64,000 nt of DNA from Strongylocentrotus droebachiensis. Lineage: Eukaryota > Echinodermata > Echinoidea > Camarodonta > Strongylocentrotidae. Every line of letters begins with the position of its first letter. Within the stretch, counting starts at the first letter, position 1. The notes under the pieces are model-generated. The model made no database searches and was not told the origin of the DNA. It saw nothing but the letters and a program-made list of their open reading frames with translations. This document shows positions 34,451-47,006 of this stretch, one piece after another. The stretch covers positions 186,001-250,000 of the forward strand of contig JAVYIG010002231.1 of assembly GCA_035222895.1 (NCBI GenBank), given 5' to 3'. The position numbers were made by a program, and so were the translations under genes.

Positions 34451-37239
34451 CGTAATCTCGCCTGTACTAATGGAAAGCTTTTCATCGTAATGTGAACAGA
34501 CAAATAATGGCTAAGAATTCGGTTATCTGAGATTAGAATGTATACAAAGGTCATGTTAGTAGACAGGATGAAAGGAGCATGAAAAGGCAGAATAATTACA
34601 AGTGAAGTTACAGAATCAATTAAGGTACATGTGGTGAGAGACAGCAAGAAGAAAAAAGATATGTATATATTTGAAAAGAGTTGTCGATTTTTCGTCAACC
34701 GCCGCAGGACTACATTTATTCTAATATATATAATCATGTAGAGAGAGAGAGCGCGAGAGCAAGAGAGAAGTAGAAATTGAGACACGGGTGGATACTCTCA
34801 CAGAGAGAGAGAGAGAGAGAGAGATGGGATTAAAAAGGAAAATGTTACGGTGAGAAAGCAAACCGGTCCTGCAAATCCAAACGGAAGAGAGAAAGATTTA
34901 TTTCAAGAGAAATAGAAGAATCTTTGGGTGGGCGGGATTACGCCGGCAAGGGTACTTAATCTCTGTTTTGAAACAAATGCGCCAACAAATGCGATATGAT
35001 ATTCATTTATGTGATTGAACTTTTCATTCCTCCTATTCCCCAAGAGAAAGTGACACTGGTAACTGTATGAAATATGAAAATGACACTGTAAACTGCGAGG
35101 TCCATATCTTATCCTGAGAGCCGTCATAGTCTATAACTGAGCATTAAATCAGGGAGTAATCTTTTTAAATGCCTTCGTTGATTGAATTCGACTTAAAGCA
35201 GCATACACAAAAAGTAAAGCGCGGAAAAAAAGACATCTCGCGCTGATCCCCTTTTGAACATACCCACTGTGCGCAGAGCGTATCATTTATACATGTATGG
35301 TTTCTCTCAGCTGAAATGTTGACTTCGCAGAAAATAATTATAGGCTACGTACTCGTTTCCATACACATTTGACTGTAATTGAAAAATATGCAAGTATATA
35401 TTTCACTCCAATTTTCCCCGTCTCATTTGGTATGCATTTGGCTAAATTAGCTCCTTCTTAATTGACCAGTCCAAATTGACCAATCCATTTCCATTTCCTA
35501 CTTCTCAGACATGCCAAAATATATCAAAATATGAATTTTAAATCCCCCAATTAATATGAATGTTGGAGCACTATCGTATATCTTTAGTGCACAGACTGAT
35601 ATCAATTAGGATTTGAGTAGTAGCTTAAGCACGATGTAGTTTGTCTCAGGCACCTTAATCGTGCATAATTTGTTTTTAATCTGTTCGGTATTAAATCCCC
35701 ATAATAATCGTCATGTAGTGAATCGTCGAATATCAAATACATCATCTATCTTGTTCATTACCAAATTATGCGCCATGCATGGTACGAAGGAAGTTCCACG
35801 ATCTGAAGACCGTAATCATAATAAAGTTTGTAAATAATATTACAAATTTGTGAGAAACGAACGATTTAGCAGTGGTAAATAGCATGCCAATACTATGAAC
35901 TTCGTAAACAACTTTAAAAAGGTTTTAAAGGCCAATATCATGGATACTGTTTACCTACTAATTCAGTCTGTAAAGACAACATTTACAATTTACAGAATAC
36001 GAATGGTGAAAAAAGCATCTCACGCACTACAAGACTACCATTTTGTCAGATTGACAGAATGAGCTCTTTAAACTTGCACCCTATTTACCCAGTTCTGAAA
36101 ATACTCCATTTCACATTATAAAGCCATGTTTACATGTTTTCTCGGCTTGCTTTGCGTCCTAACATAATTTGTAGGCCCACGCAGTCTTAAATTATCACAC
36201 TTATGCGACACGGCCAAAGCATATTAAGAGAGATAGTTGTGGGAAGAAACTATTTGAAGCTTCATGAATTGACCTTCGATTGCGTAGGTGTGCTCGTGTC
36301 ACAACTATTTATCTCATTATGCTATGGGTTAAATCATGGAGCGCCACATTATGTTCCCAAACGTACAAACTATTTGGACCTCCATGAAACGAATAACCAA
36401 TCGGTATCGACTTCAGCTGTCTTGACTCTCTGTAAATCAAGCAGCCCTTGACACGATTTTGTGAAATTGTGTTTTAGGTGTTTTGATCCTACGCCTTCCA
36501 TCGTCACCTAACCACGCCCACATTAAATGTGTACAAGTAATCATGGTGATTGACTAATTGACAGTTTTAAAAAGCACTGGAACAATTTGGGTGCGGAGTA
36601 CACCGTATAAAGTATAGAGACAGATTTGTAATCATTTATTCAATTTACCTTAGAAAGAAAAATAGAGTTTTCACAAATTCTGTAGTGAGTGTTTTTTTTA
36701 ATATACAATATCTGAACCATTTATCCCTTCTTTATTTTTGGACTTTCATGGCCATGTTTCTCCTTTACATCTTGTTCCGTAGAAGTCTTGAGGTTTATCA
36801 TTTTTTTTTAATGGGGACTGCTTTGTTAATCTGATCAAACCAAACCATCTTTTCTGGGCATAAGTAATTGATGGCGATGATAACAATAACCACGCAAGGA
36901 CATTTCTTTCACTGCAGTTGATACAAAATATGATTCCAGTTTTTATCCTTTATCATGACAATAATGACAGTTAGGTTTGTATAGCTCTTAAGTGTGTCAT
37001 ATAAGACGTTCTAGTAATTTCCCCTCGGATGTAGCATAGATATTACGGCTCGCTATATAGCATCCAACGATTTATTTCCTAACCAGGTATTAATAGAAAA
37101 GAACCAATTCCTGCCATGAATCCAATAAGAAAACCAAGATCGAGTGATGCAAATATAGATTAATTTCTTGCCAAAGGACATTGCTACTGCTCTGGGAATC
37201 GAACCATACAACTCTTGAATTAATTTTTAAAGAATGAAC
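34451..37239. other. non-coding DNA with short GA tracts
   Basis: GA microsatellites lie at about 34,739-34,768 and 34,801-34,824. The 112-codon minus-strand frame at 34,447-34,785 begins in the GA tract and overlaps the MITE end, so it is not a gene. Nothing else recognised. Confidence 0.55.
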
Positions 37240-37445
37240 CACTTCAAGGTTTCAAGGTTTTCTTTATTTTCCACATGATATAACATAATTAAATGAATAA
37301 GCAATATACAAATTCAATTACCATAAAATAAAATAAACACTTTACAAATGATTATACAATCCTTTAAATAAATAATTTAAGATCGGCACAGTGGTAAAAA
37401 CAAAGTGGAAGAGTCTATTAAAAAAGACCCCTTAAGAATAAAAAA
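37240..37445 (-). mobile_element. probable LINE 3' end with short tail repeat
   Basis: On the minus strand the segment is A/T-rich and ends in AATAAAG followed by two copies of the 8-bp unit ACCTTGAA, a CR1-like 3' tail. The build matches 26,735-26,860. No ORF. Confidence 0.35.
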
Positions 37446-39547
37446 AATAAAGGTATAAGTGCTCTTGACCATAACGTGAACGTGTATTTTATTCTTCCTT
37501 TGCATTGATTTTGAAGATCTAGAAAAACATTCCAATTAGGTCATTATTGCATAATCAAGCGCAACTCTTGAGTCTTTTAGCGAGAAAAAAAAATTATAGG
37601 AAGATTCCAAGACGAAACTTAACAAAGAATTAAGTTTCAGCGGCAAATTAAATAGTCTTCCAGCTATAAAAGCATAACTGCGGTAGCATTCTTTCGTGTT
37701 TTTTTTTTGTTTTTTTTTTTTTGGGGGGGGGGGGTCTTCCTTTTTCTCGACAAGAAGACGGTGCATAATTACACATATTTAGTGACAAAATTACATTTTG
37801 TCTAAAGAGAGGAGCAGAAAATCGGAGAAAATGAATCTGCAATCATGGACCATGACGGATTGATTGCACTGGGGAATGACTGTTCATATTTATGTCAGTT
37901 ATAAATGACGAAAGTTGTCGGGCAGTAGACAAGATTTCATTTTCCTTATGTTTATTCTTTAAATAAAGCGAAATATTTCTTGATAAGGCCGGAAAACATT
38001 AATGTTAATTGCGTTCTTTTGGAGTGTCACCCTGCACGGCACATTTATGCTAAGTCCCACATGTTCATACTCGAGGGTGTGCTATGGCAGATGATAAATG
38101 TTCAAGACGTTTCATGACGACCATGACGGGGGAATTTGTTAATGTCGAATCTTTGCTAGTGATACTGACCGCCATCTTGGTGTTAGTCAAAATGACTTAA
38201 CGACCAGCCTCGCTTTTTGACTGGAAAGAGGGCTTTTTGTTAATCATTAATCGTGGGTTGTGATACTGACCGCCATCTCGGTGTCAGCCAAAACGACTTA
38301 TTTTACCTGATGACAATCTTAAGGCCATTTGTTCGAGATTCTAAGTACCATGGGAGATTTGATTTCAGAACTGACAGTTTTCTCACCAACAGCCTAACGT
38401 GGGCAACCATTGGTGGGTTTGGGTTACACAAGTCTAACTTGGTGGATGAAATGTGAATGTCCTTTTTCCCTCCTCCCCCGTTTCTTTTTTTTTCTTTTCC
38501 GTTTTAAAGAAAAATGCTAAAATAATGGAAAAGTACAAATAAATCTAAAATATAGTGATTGGCTGGATAGCCCACTCAGATTTGTTAACATGACAACAGT
38601 TTTCTCCCTCAGGGTCCCCCCAAAATAAGTGAAAAGTAAACGTACGTGGTATGAAACAACACAGCAGTTCTAATTTTAGTCCTAACACTGAGGACTTCTA
38701 GACAACACCACAAATATTTAAGCCATTAATAAGCCCTCCTCACCCCCATCCCAAAATACTTAAAATGAAGCACGAGAAAGTGGCAAAACCTGAAAATGTA
38801 TAACGTTTCGAGAAGCTCAGAGAGAAGGTCAATGCAAAAAGAATAACCTTTTAAGAAAATAAAAATTGTAAGAACTGTTTTGGCATTTTCAACATTGGAT
38901 TATTTCTGTACAGAAGAAAACATTACATTCTAATATTTTGCCATCTAAATCCCATCCGTTTTACCCACTCTTCTTTGCTACGTCCTCCTTTCTCCCTTAT
39001 GCCATTTGGTGAGCAGGTCTACATTGATGAAAACAAATCCCATGAATAAGTGACCTGGAATTATTTAGGCAAACGGATCACGAAATTGAATTACTACTGT
39101 CTAAAAAGCCGTTGATTAGTTCAATTTGTTATTCCTCGGTTTTCTAAATTGAACATTTCTGGCAGATTAGGGCTTATTTCGCCCCGAGGGCAAATCAATC
39201 TTCATTATGTATGCATAATATCAGAGTTGTCCTATTTAACGTATAGTACGATGTATGTTGATAAACCCTTCTTGTCTTTCTCTCTGTCTCTGTTCCCGTT
39301 ACTTTATCTCTCTTATTACAAGACAGATTATCTAAATATCTTTCAATCTATCAAATTAATCGTCTGATAACATTTCCAAATAAAAAGAGGATTTCATGTA
39401 ATCGAGCTACTTACAAACGACTATAGGCCTACGTCTGAAAGCAAGATTTTGTCTGATATGCAGGGATTTCCAAATTTTACCTTATTTATCTGCTCGTTCA
39501 TCTATATCAAGTAGTCAAATTCTCTCTTCATGCTATTTCTCATAATC
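37446..39547. other. non-coding DNA with homopolymers and a small duplication
   Basis: A T-run directly followed by a G-run lies at about 37,699-37,733. A 41-bp direct repeat is listed separately. The rest has no recognisable content. Confidence 0.5.
38159..38300 (+). repeat. 41-bp direct repeat, 101 bp apart
   Basis: GTGATACTGACCGCCATCT at 38,159 is repeated at 38,260, and the match extends 41 bases with four substitutions. The 60-bp spacer is unrelated. Confidence 0.85.
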
Positions 39548-39571
39548 ATTCTCTCTCTCTCTCTCTCTCTC
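39548..39571. repeat. (CT)n microsatellite
   Basis: About 24 bases of CT repeats followed by a short T-run. The frames over it are artefacts. Confidence 0.85.
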
Positions 39572-40688
39572 TTTTTTTTCTTTTGTTGTTCTGTCAATCA
39601 ATCAATGAAGCAATCATTTAATCAATCAATCTCTTTTTTCCTGCCTAACTATTTGTTTATCTACCTATTTATCCGTGTAAACTATCACTTATTTTTCATA
39701 TTCATTATTTCATTCTCCACGTGTATTGTATCTCGCTTTTTCTCCAAGATAGATGTAAGAGCATTTGTTTTGATAAGACATAATCCATCGAGTATGGGAT
39801 CCTGTTTAGTACATTAATAACGTATCTTGTTATATGTGGTGCACTCAATTTACATGCCTACTCCTCCCCCCCCCACAAAAAAGTCAGATATTGCTGAGGA
39901 ATCCATGAACGTTATCGTGTTAATAACTTGATTAACAAACATCCCACACACCACTCCCCAGAAACAAGTTATCGTGGGGTTTCTCTTTCGACAAGCTTAT
40001 TAAACTTACATGACAAAAATAATGAAGGATTGCACGAAGACAGGGGGTAAGAAGACAGGGGTGGTACGCGCTTCATATCTCTCCAGTCCTACACTATCGT
40101 TCAAGATCAGAAGTGCGAGCAATATTTCCCCGTATGATCAGTTCTTCCGTTTATCATAAATGATAATTTATATAGACGTAAGCGAAAAGAAATCATCCAT
40201 CATCATTTCCCCCGCATCAACATTACCAAGCGGCACCATCAAGGAAGAAAATCGTCAATGAGAACTGCATGGTTTTATATGACCTACTTAAAAAAGGGTT
40301 GATCTTTTTTTCTTCCTGGAAGATCGGATTTTCTTAATGCCATTTTCATTAATCAACCTCAATTATTGAAAGTAGACAATAACAATTAGTTCATAGGGGC
40401 ATACGTTAGAGATACGAGAGGCACTCTAAAGGAACTCAGAGATATATGATTAATAGTGGAGATGATTTGTTTGTGGATATCTTCGTTCTGGGTATAATAT
40501 CTTCTGTGATGCGTTTTGTGAAATCTCCTTCATTAATCTTCTTCATGTATTTAATCATTTATCTCCTGAGGGGGTTAGACCGAATAATGCAATCGGTTGT
40601 GTAGTTGTAACGTATGAGTTAATGGATGTACTTTCCGCACATTCCGCAGGCAAAAATCAAAACCCTAAAGCACTCAACATTAAGGGAG
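39572..40688. other. non-coding DNA
   Basis: No gene recognised; a short C-run lies near 39,866-39,874. Confidence 0.5.
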
Positions 40689-41226
40689 GCCCATGTGTAC
40701 CTGAGTAATTTTTAAGGGTATAACCTAACATTATGATAGTTCATTCAGGGTGTAAGCCTAAGATTATATGCATAAAAGAGCAGGGATGTGCGTCACAAGG
40801 GAAAACCCACAATTATTCAGGCACCTACTTTGTCTTGGTATTGTTGATATTACAAGGTTTATGATGAAATATGGTGAAATAACATGATGAAATGGAAATG
40901 AAGAAAAAATACAAAAGTGAATCTTTTTGGTTTACCCTTATACTCGTATAACTATTGTGGTTTATCTAATTTTGTATCCAACATTTTTTCCCTTGTTGTA
41001 AAATTCGAGCAGTATTTATTTTCTCATAATTCTCTGTTATCAGTGCACACTTCTGTGAAATAACGTTGTGTGTTCCGCAAATTCTTATGTTATAGGTGTA
41101 AAAGGTTTCTAGTTAATTTTGCTTTTATAACATATTGGTGATACATACAACATCATCTGCGCAGCAGCGACCCTATTTGATTGGCCTATTAGGACGTTTT
41201 CGTACATGTACTTAAACTGGCTATGT
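40689..41226 (+). repeat. 538-bp perfect tandem duplication, copy 1
   Basis: Starts GCCCATGTGTACCTGAG. Read side by side with 41,227-41,762, I found no mismatch. No ORF or transposon motif is present. The unit's biological content is unknown. Confidence 0.95.
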
Positions 41227-41762
41227 GCCCATGTGTACCTGAGTAATTTTTAAGGGTATAACCTAACATTATGATAGTTCATTCAGGGTGTAAGCCTAAG
41301 ATTATATGCATAAAAGAGCAGGGATGTGCGTCACAAGGGAAAACCCACAATTATTCAGGCACCTACTTTGTCTTGGTATTGTTGATATTACAAGGTTTAT
41401 GATGAAATATGGTGAAATAACATGATGAAATGGAAATGAAGAAAAAATACAAAAGTGAATCTTTTTGGTTTACCCTTATACTCGTATAACTATTGTGGTT
41501 TATCTAATTTTGTATCCAACATTTTTTCCCTTGTTGTAAAATTCGAGCAGTATTTATTTTCTCATAATTCTCTGTTATCAGTGCACACTTCTGTGAAATA
41601 ACGTTGTGTGTTCCGCAAATTCTTATGTTATAGGTGTAAAAGGTTTCTAGTTAATTTTGCTTTTATAACATATTGGTGATACATACAACATCATCTGCGC
41701 AGCAGCGACCCTATTTGATTGGCCTATTAGGACGTTTTCGTACATGTACTTAAACTGGCTAT
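41227..41762 (+). repeat. 538-bp perfect tandem duplication, copy 2
   Basis: Directly abuts copy 1 with a 538-bp offset. Identity ends at GGCTAT, after which the sequence diverges (TGTTC against GTGCCC). The perfect identity means either a very recent duplication or an assembly duplication of one locus or its two haplotypes. Confidence 0.95.
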
Positions 41763-41921
41763 TGTTCGCAATTCCACAATATATATATATATACAGTTAA
41801 ATCCTGTCGTCCTTTTAAGCTAAATTATCCCCCTTGAACATCGCTCCTAGATTATCAAATAGCATTGAGCAACGACAATGCCATTGTCATTGTCCAGAGT
41901 TTGCATCGATCCAATCCACAT

Positions 41922-42368
41922 CTGGGCCCTGTTTCATAAAACGTGATATCAATAACAAGTTACAAGCTAATGTTATAAGCTACTGAAATCAAGGCATCTG
42001 ATTGGCTGAGAGCAAACTTGATATCAATAACAAGTTACAAGCTACCGTTATAAGCTACTGAAATCATGGCATCTGATTGGCTGAGAGCAAACTTGATATC
42101 AATAACAAGTTACAAGCTACTGTTATAAGCTACTGAAATCATGGCATCTAATTGGCTGAGAGCAAACTTGATATCAATAACAAGCTAATGTTATAAGCTA
42201 CTGAAATCATGGCATCTGATTGGCTGAGAGCAAACTTGATATCAATAACAAGTTACAAGCTACTGTTATAAGCTACTGAAATCATGGCATCTGATTGGCA
42301 GAGAGCAAATTTGTCATAGAAATTTAGCAGTTGTTATAGATATTAAGTTTTGTGAAACAAGCCCCTGG
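41922..42368. mobile_element. TIR element carrying internal 75-bp repeats
   Basis: The left end, CTGGGCCCTGTTTCATAAAAC (41,922-41,942), is an imperfect inverted match to the right end (42,347-42,368, GTTTTGTGAAACAAGCCCC plus TGG). The GGGCCCTGTTTCATAAAA end type is widespread in MITEs of marine invertebrates. The interior is almost entirely the 75-bp repeat array. I could not define a target duplication. Confidence 0.7.
41945..42305 (+). repeat. 75-bp tandem repeat, five units
   Basis: Units start with GATATCAATAACAAG at 41,945, 42,020, 42,095, 42,170 and 42,238. Spacing is 75, 75, 75 and 68, because unit 4 lost GTTACAA. Each unit contains ATTGGCTGAGAGC, which includes a CCAAT complement. 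Units differ by only one to three substitutions, so expansion was recent. Confidence 0.95.
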
Positions 42369-42665
42369 TCACGATGTGTGTATCGTGCTATCATACTTCA
42401 ATCGTCCTTCCGATCTGTTTCTAGATTTTCTTTCTGGTTAATCGCCCTTAGGCTAAGGTAGAGTTGGTCACGAGAGAGGGGGTGTGACATTTTCGTATTC
42501 AAGATCAAATATGGTCTTATAGCCTTCCCCTCCCGTTCAGTATGGTCTAAGAAATCCCCTTTCCTTAAAAGAACTTTTGGAAAGAGTCTGTCACTCACAG
42601 CTCAGCGCCTGATATTCATAAACCCATTTTGCTCTATGTCCCGATGCCTTTTTCCCCTCTCACTT

Positions 42666-42733
<68 letters not shown>
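42666..42733. repeat. (CT)n(CA)n compound microsatellite
   Basis: CT repeats with one TTCT break, running into CA repeats. The overlapping 88-codon minus-strand frame is an artefact. Confidence 0.9.
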
Positions 42734-42734
<1 letters not shown>

Positions 42735-43336
42735 AACACTGTGATCGCCGAGTCCAACAGATAAAGAACAGTGTAATTTAGTGAGAAAAGAGGGGGCGTG
42801 AGTGATGAAGAGAAAAAAGGAGAAGGGAAAAAAGATACAGGTTCAAAAGGTTCATATTTATTGTTCATCTAATTCGTGGTATTTACATGGTATATGGATG
42901 CACATAATCGCATTCAATAGGGAAAGACATAGAATTAGATTGAAAGAGAAATAGAGAGAGAGAGATAGAGAGAGAGAGAGAATGATAAAGGGTGAATGAA
43001 TTCACGCATACACACACACACATCACCTACACACGCCAACAACCCTTTCCCGAATACGCATTTTCACTGAATTGAGTCGAGATTCTTTATTCGGATGAGC
43101 TTTTATCCCTATACAAAAATAATTGTCAGTATAATGTAGAAATCATATCGTTATAAGAGATTGTATTGGGTATAATGTAGCTCACATGTCATTCAACTCA
43201 ATACTTTGGTATAAATTCAAGATGAATTATGCAAAGGGATACCGAATTTGCGAGTCGGGAAAGGCCCGATTTTCTTGGGATTATTTTTCCTAACTCGATT
43301 TGCATACGAAAATTCAAACATGAAAGACCCATTTTG
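42734..43336. other. non-coding DNA with GA and CA tracts
   Basis: A GA tract at about 42,953-42,981 and a CA tract at about 43,010-43,023. No gene seen. Confidence 0.55.
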
Positions 43337-43340
43337 TTAA

Positions 43341-43736
43341 AGAAATGGGTGAATTATGGTAAAAATGGAAAATAATTTGTGAGCTTTTTCAGTCTGATTT
43401 TGTTAGCTTGGAAGAATATCACATTGGAGAATGCCCCCGGCAAGGAATTGCTCTCCGAAAGCCCTCGTTGTCTGATTATTAATAGAAATAGCTGCAAAGT
43501 TTCGACCAAACTTTCATGTCACATGTACGTGTAGTCCCGTATACCTATTTGCGTGCAGCGCGTGCGATTTTCAGCAGGATTGGTTTTAATTTCTTTTAAC
43601 TCTGATCATTCCAATATCTTACAGCATGCATCAATTATCATATATTACATTGTGAACCCTTCGTGGTTGCCAACAGATATTTTCTTTTTCCTATGTAAAC
43701 GCATGACCAGTACTCTCAACTTTCTTCGTAGAACCT
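43341..43736 (+). mobile_element. TTAA-type MITE, family 3, copy 2
   Basis: A 396-bp element flanked by TTAA at 43,337-43,340 and 43,737-43,740. It shares AAAATAATTTGTGAGC with the copy at 57,513, and GTGTAGTCCC.TATACC.ATTT, GTGCAG and GCATGACCAGTACTC with the other copies. Its right TTAA is also the left TTAA of the next element. Confidence 0.85.
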
Positions 43737-43740
43737 TTAA

Positions 43741-44095
43741 AGTGACTCGGTAACATTGCCTCAAATCCTGAAACAAAATCCTAGATTTAGCACATGCTGC
43801 AATCATAATTATCAAATGTTAGGTCATTCAAGAGTCCTAAGACTTTTACAAGCCGATCATCTATCTGATTATCAAGATATTTATGATTGGAAATCGAAAT
43901 TTCATTTTTCGTTTTTCTAACGGTTTTTACTACAGTCAATTGGGAAAATGAGTATGGTATAACTGGTCACTAAATATGATCATTTTGAAGCGCAGTTTTG
44001 TTAGGGCTTCAATATAATACCACACCACAGACACTGTAACACGTAGTGTCATGCATCTCAGAGTTAACATTGTTAAACGATGCCTTTAAACCATG
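43741..44095 (-). mobile_element. TTAA-type MITE, family 2, copy B
   Basis: A 355-bp element flanked by TTAA at 43,737-43,740 and 44,096-44,099, in opposite orientation to copy A at 23,635. Minus-strand termini are AGGCATCGTTTAACA and an imperfect complement, AGTGACTCGGTAACA. It directly follows a family 3 element with which it shares one TTAA. Confidence 0.85.
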
Positions 44096-44099
44096 TAAA

Positions 44100-45567
44100 G
44101 AGAGGAGGCATGCCAACGATGAAACGCTCCAGTTGCATTAGCCTAACGTTATGAAGAAATACATCGGATGTGAATAATTAATGGCGTAAGGGATTAAGAC
44201 AACTAACGACTGCCATTAAAAATCCATCAAACTAGAAACAGGAGAGGACGATGCATCACAGAGAAATGCGTAAAGTGAGGAGAAAGATCGATATGAAAAC
44301 ACACAGAGTTCACAAAGGATAAAGGCAGAGGAAAGGGTTTGGAAATGAGCAAGTCATTGTTTCCTATCAATACTTCAAAGGCTTGCTGTAGCTTAAGTAA
44401 ACACATATTTACATATCTAAAGAATATACATACCTAAAAGAATATGCCAATATAATATTTCGTGTTATTTAAGGATAACATCTTGTAACCTTTGTAGATT
44501 TCTGTTTATGTTTTTTCATCATGCTAAAAATTAACGGAGATGATCGGCGTTTGTTAAGCAGTGTCAACTTTCTTTGGTTTTCGTCATTTTAGTAGAAATT
44601 CTATAAGACAATAACAATATGAAATATTGGTTAGATTATTCTTTAATCATTGAACAATGCGCAAACATAGCTGCGAATAGATCGGGAAGGAAGTCAAGTA
44701 CGTTTGATCTTGACTGAACCTTTTTCCTGCTTGCGATTTCATGATTTTTGTTTTCGCTAACCTTTTGTTGGTCTAAGCAATTGCTTGTACCAGCTTTAAC
44801 TTATGAACATTATTAATGATGGACTGCTTAACATTATACCTCTAAACATTGAGTACCTTTAAGGGAACTCGAAATGACCCTCCACTTTACACGCACTGTC
44901 CACTCTCCTTGATACCCAACCACCATAGTGATTTCTAGATAAGGTTGTAATGAAGGAGAAAGTGGAAAAGGTTACCATCGGCACGTATAACATGTGCGGT
45001 AACGTTGGGAGAAATCAGATGATAGGTGCTGAGATAACAGGTTTCGATCTAAGCAGGTGTTACTGGGTGTCAGGGTGTCTTGATTTAAGAAGAAGGGGTT
45101 CTCGTCTGAAAAGGGGGGGGGTGAACGTAAGGCAGAGTGAGATCAGGATAGCCGTGGAACATAGAGAGAGCTTTGGATGGGCTTATACTAAATAGATGAG
45201 GTTACTTTGTGGATGAAACGATTTAAAATCGTTTGGAACACAATATATTGCAAAATAACCCGATATAGAATGTTGAAAATTCTATTCAATTACTCTGTGT
45301 GTATTATAATTTCTCTTTCCCTTCTTTCCTTCTCTCTCTATCTCTCTCTCTCTCTCTACTCTTGACTATGTCTTTTCCCATCTGTCTTCCACTCTTCTAA
45401 GACTAGTTTCATTCACCTTGCCAGTATTTGATGATAGTTCATTGTATCAGTAACCGTCAGGAAACTTATGTAGGCAAGCAGCCAGTATACCTGTATCTGT
45501 ATGTCCTATCCGAGGGACATGGAAATTAACAATTCGTGCTTTAATATAATAATATATCTTACATATT
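44100..45567. other. non-coding DNA
   Basis: No gene called. An 81-codon frame at 44,950-45,195 begins with residues reminiscent of a LINE endonuclease N-terminus (KVTIGTYNM), but the rest does not follow the family. A CT microsatellite lies at about 45,332-45,357. Confidence 0.5.
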
Positions 45568-45632
45568 GATTTTGTTTCGAACCCATGACCTCCAAAACGA
45601 GGCACCTGCTTCAACCACTGAGCCACCACGAC
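45568..45632 (-). mobile_element. tRNA-like SINE head fragment
   Basis: On the minus strand, GGTGGCTCAGTGGTTGAAGC gives a good pol III A box and GGGTTCGAAAC a good B box, spaced as in a tRNA gene. Acceptor-stem pairing is poor, so it is a SINE head or tRNA pseudogene and not a working tRNA. A/T-rich sequence follows. Confidence 0.6.
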
Positions 45633-46493
45633 TCCTCCAGTCAGTACGATTATGATCACCTTTATGATCATCGTGATCAAAAATTTAGAATGTTCATATA
45701 AATTCCTTACGACTCACTACCAAATCAAATGCCTTAGTGGACATTTTGGAATCATCTTTAATGATTCGTATGTGTTTCCTGAAGCATCAATGTCTCTTCC
45801 CCCTTGAAGAGCCATTCTGCCCCCTGAAGTCACCCACTAATTGCCAACAGCAAGAATAGCCTCCAACATTACTAAACCCTTCATCCGTAAATCGATATCG
45901 GGCCTACACAGTTCATGTAGAAGGTGTTACATGTCTTTTCCACACAGGTACTTAAACATGTATCTACAGAACCACGGTGTACTATCTTAACCTAGGCTAG
46001 TTCCTTAGGGTTTCAAACTGATGATCTAACCTGATAAAGTGCTGATCTTGAGGATAGCATCAGTATTTTTTTTCATTTTGGACAATTATCAAATTGATCC
46101 TAAATGGGAATAGAGAGGGCAAGGTCATGAATATAACAGATGCTTTATTCCGAGGCTGGTGTGAAAGGTTTCAATGCATTTTTCCCCGGTGGGAAAATCG
46201 GGGGAAGTCGTCAGATTGACTTCCAATAGGCCTATGAACGTAACCACTACTCATCTCATGTCTGTCATGGGTCAACACTTAGCGTGTTTGTTGAATAGGG
46301 CGTGAAATAAAAGATGCTGATATTTTCTAACAGTCAAACATACATGCGTTATTATCTCGACTTATTCAAATACAATTTAATCTTCAGTAGATGTGTAAAC
46401 AGTGCGTTCATAATCCTTTTCGTTGGAAACTTGATGCTTTGCCTAAACAATAATCGGAAATATATATATAAGTATTTATTCTTGCATTTTGTT
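45633..46493. other. non-coding DNA
   Basis: No gene or repeat recognised. Confidence 0.5.
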
Positions 46494-46497
46494 TTAA

Positions 46498-47002
46498 AGG
46501 TATTACAAAGTTTTGGTATGGGGTCATGAATTTGGTTCAAATTATCATATTGGAAGCATTATGCGTTCCTACAATATACATTGATCGTTGTCGCGGTTGA
46601 AATCGAGTCTAAAGTTATGAAATTATAAATAATAAACTCTTTATGTTGTATAGCTCCCTCTCAAGGTCAAGATATTAATTTAACTATGAAACAATGTTTC
46701 TTGACTGAAATCGACCGATTAGCTATTCCCGTTTGGAAATTATATAAGCCAACTACATATTCTGAGATTTTCATGGTCGCAGCTACCATTGTTTGGCCAT
46801 AGGCGCTATTTGAAATTTATCAAAATTTACCGGGAGCACCGGTAAATTGTTATATTCAATTTTTCTCGAAAACAGAAGTGTTTTAGAGGCTAATTTTTTT
46901 TGAGTGCTTATAATACATCCACAGGGGCATCCAAATATATCAAAATTGTAAAGATTCACTATCCACCCAATTTTCAAAATTTCCCAAAACTTTGTATTAC
47001 CT
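46498..47002. mobile_element. TTAA-type MITE, family 1
   Basis: A 505-bp element flanked by TTAA at 46,494-46,497 and 47,003-47,006. The terminal inverted repeats AGGTATTACAAAGTTTTGG and AGGTAATACAAAGTTTTGG differ at one position in 19. No coding capacity. It contains a small ACCGGGAGCACCGGT hairpin near 46,829. Confidence 0.88.
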
Positions 47003-47006
47003 TTAA

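Noticed and set aside
41660-41715. ADDVV-like string on the minus strand inside the 538-bp duplication
   Set aside because: It looks like an RT active-site motif, but surrounding residues do not fit any RT and stops are close on both sides.
44950-45195. 81-codon frame with an endonuclease-like start (KVTIGTYNM)
   Set aside because: Only the first few residues resemble a LINE endonuclease; no later motif follows and the start codon is not ATG.
45568-45632. Functional tRNA gene on the minus strand
   Set aside because: A and B boxes are good, but the acceptor stem does not pair, so it is a SINE head or tRNA pseudogene.
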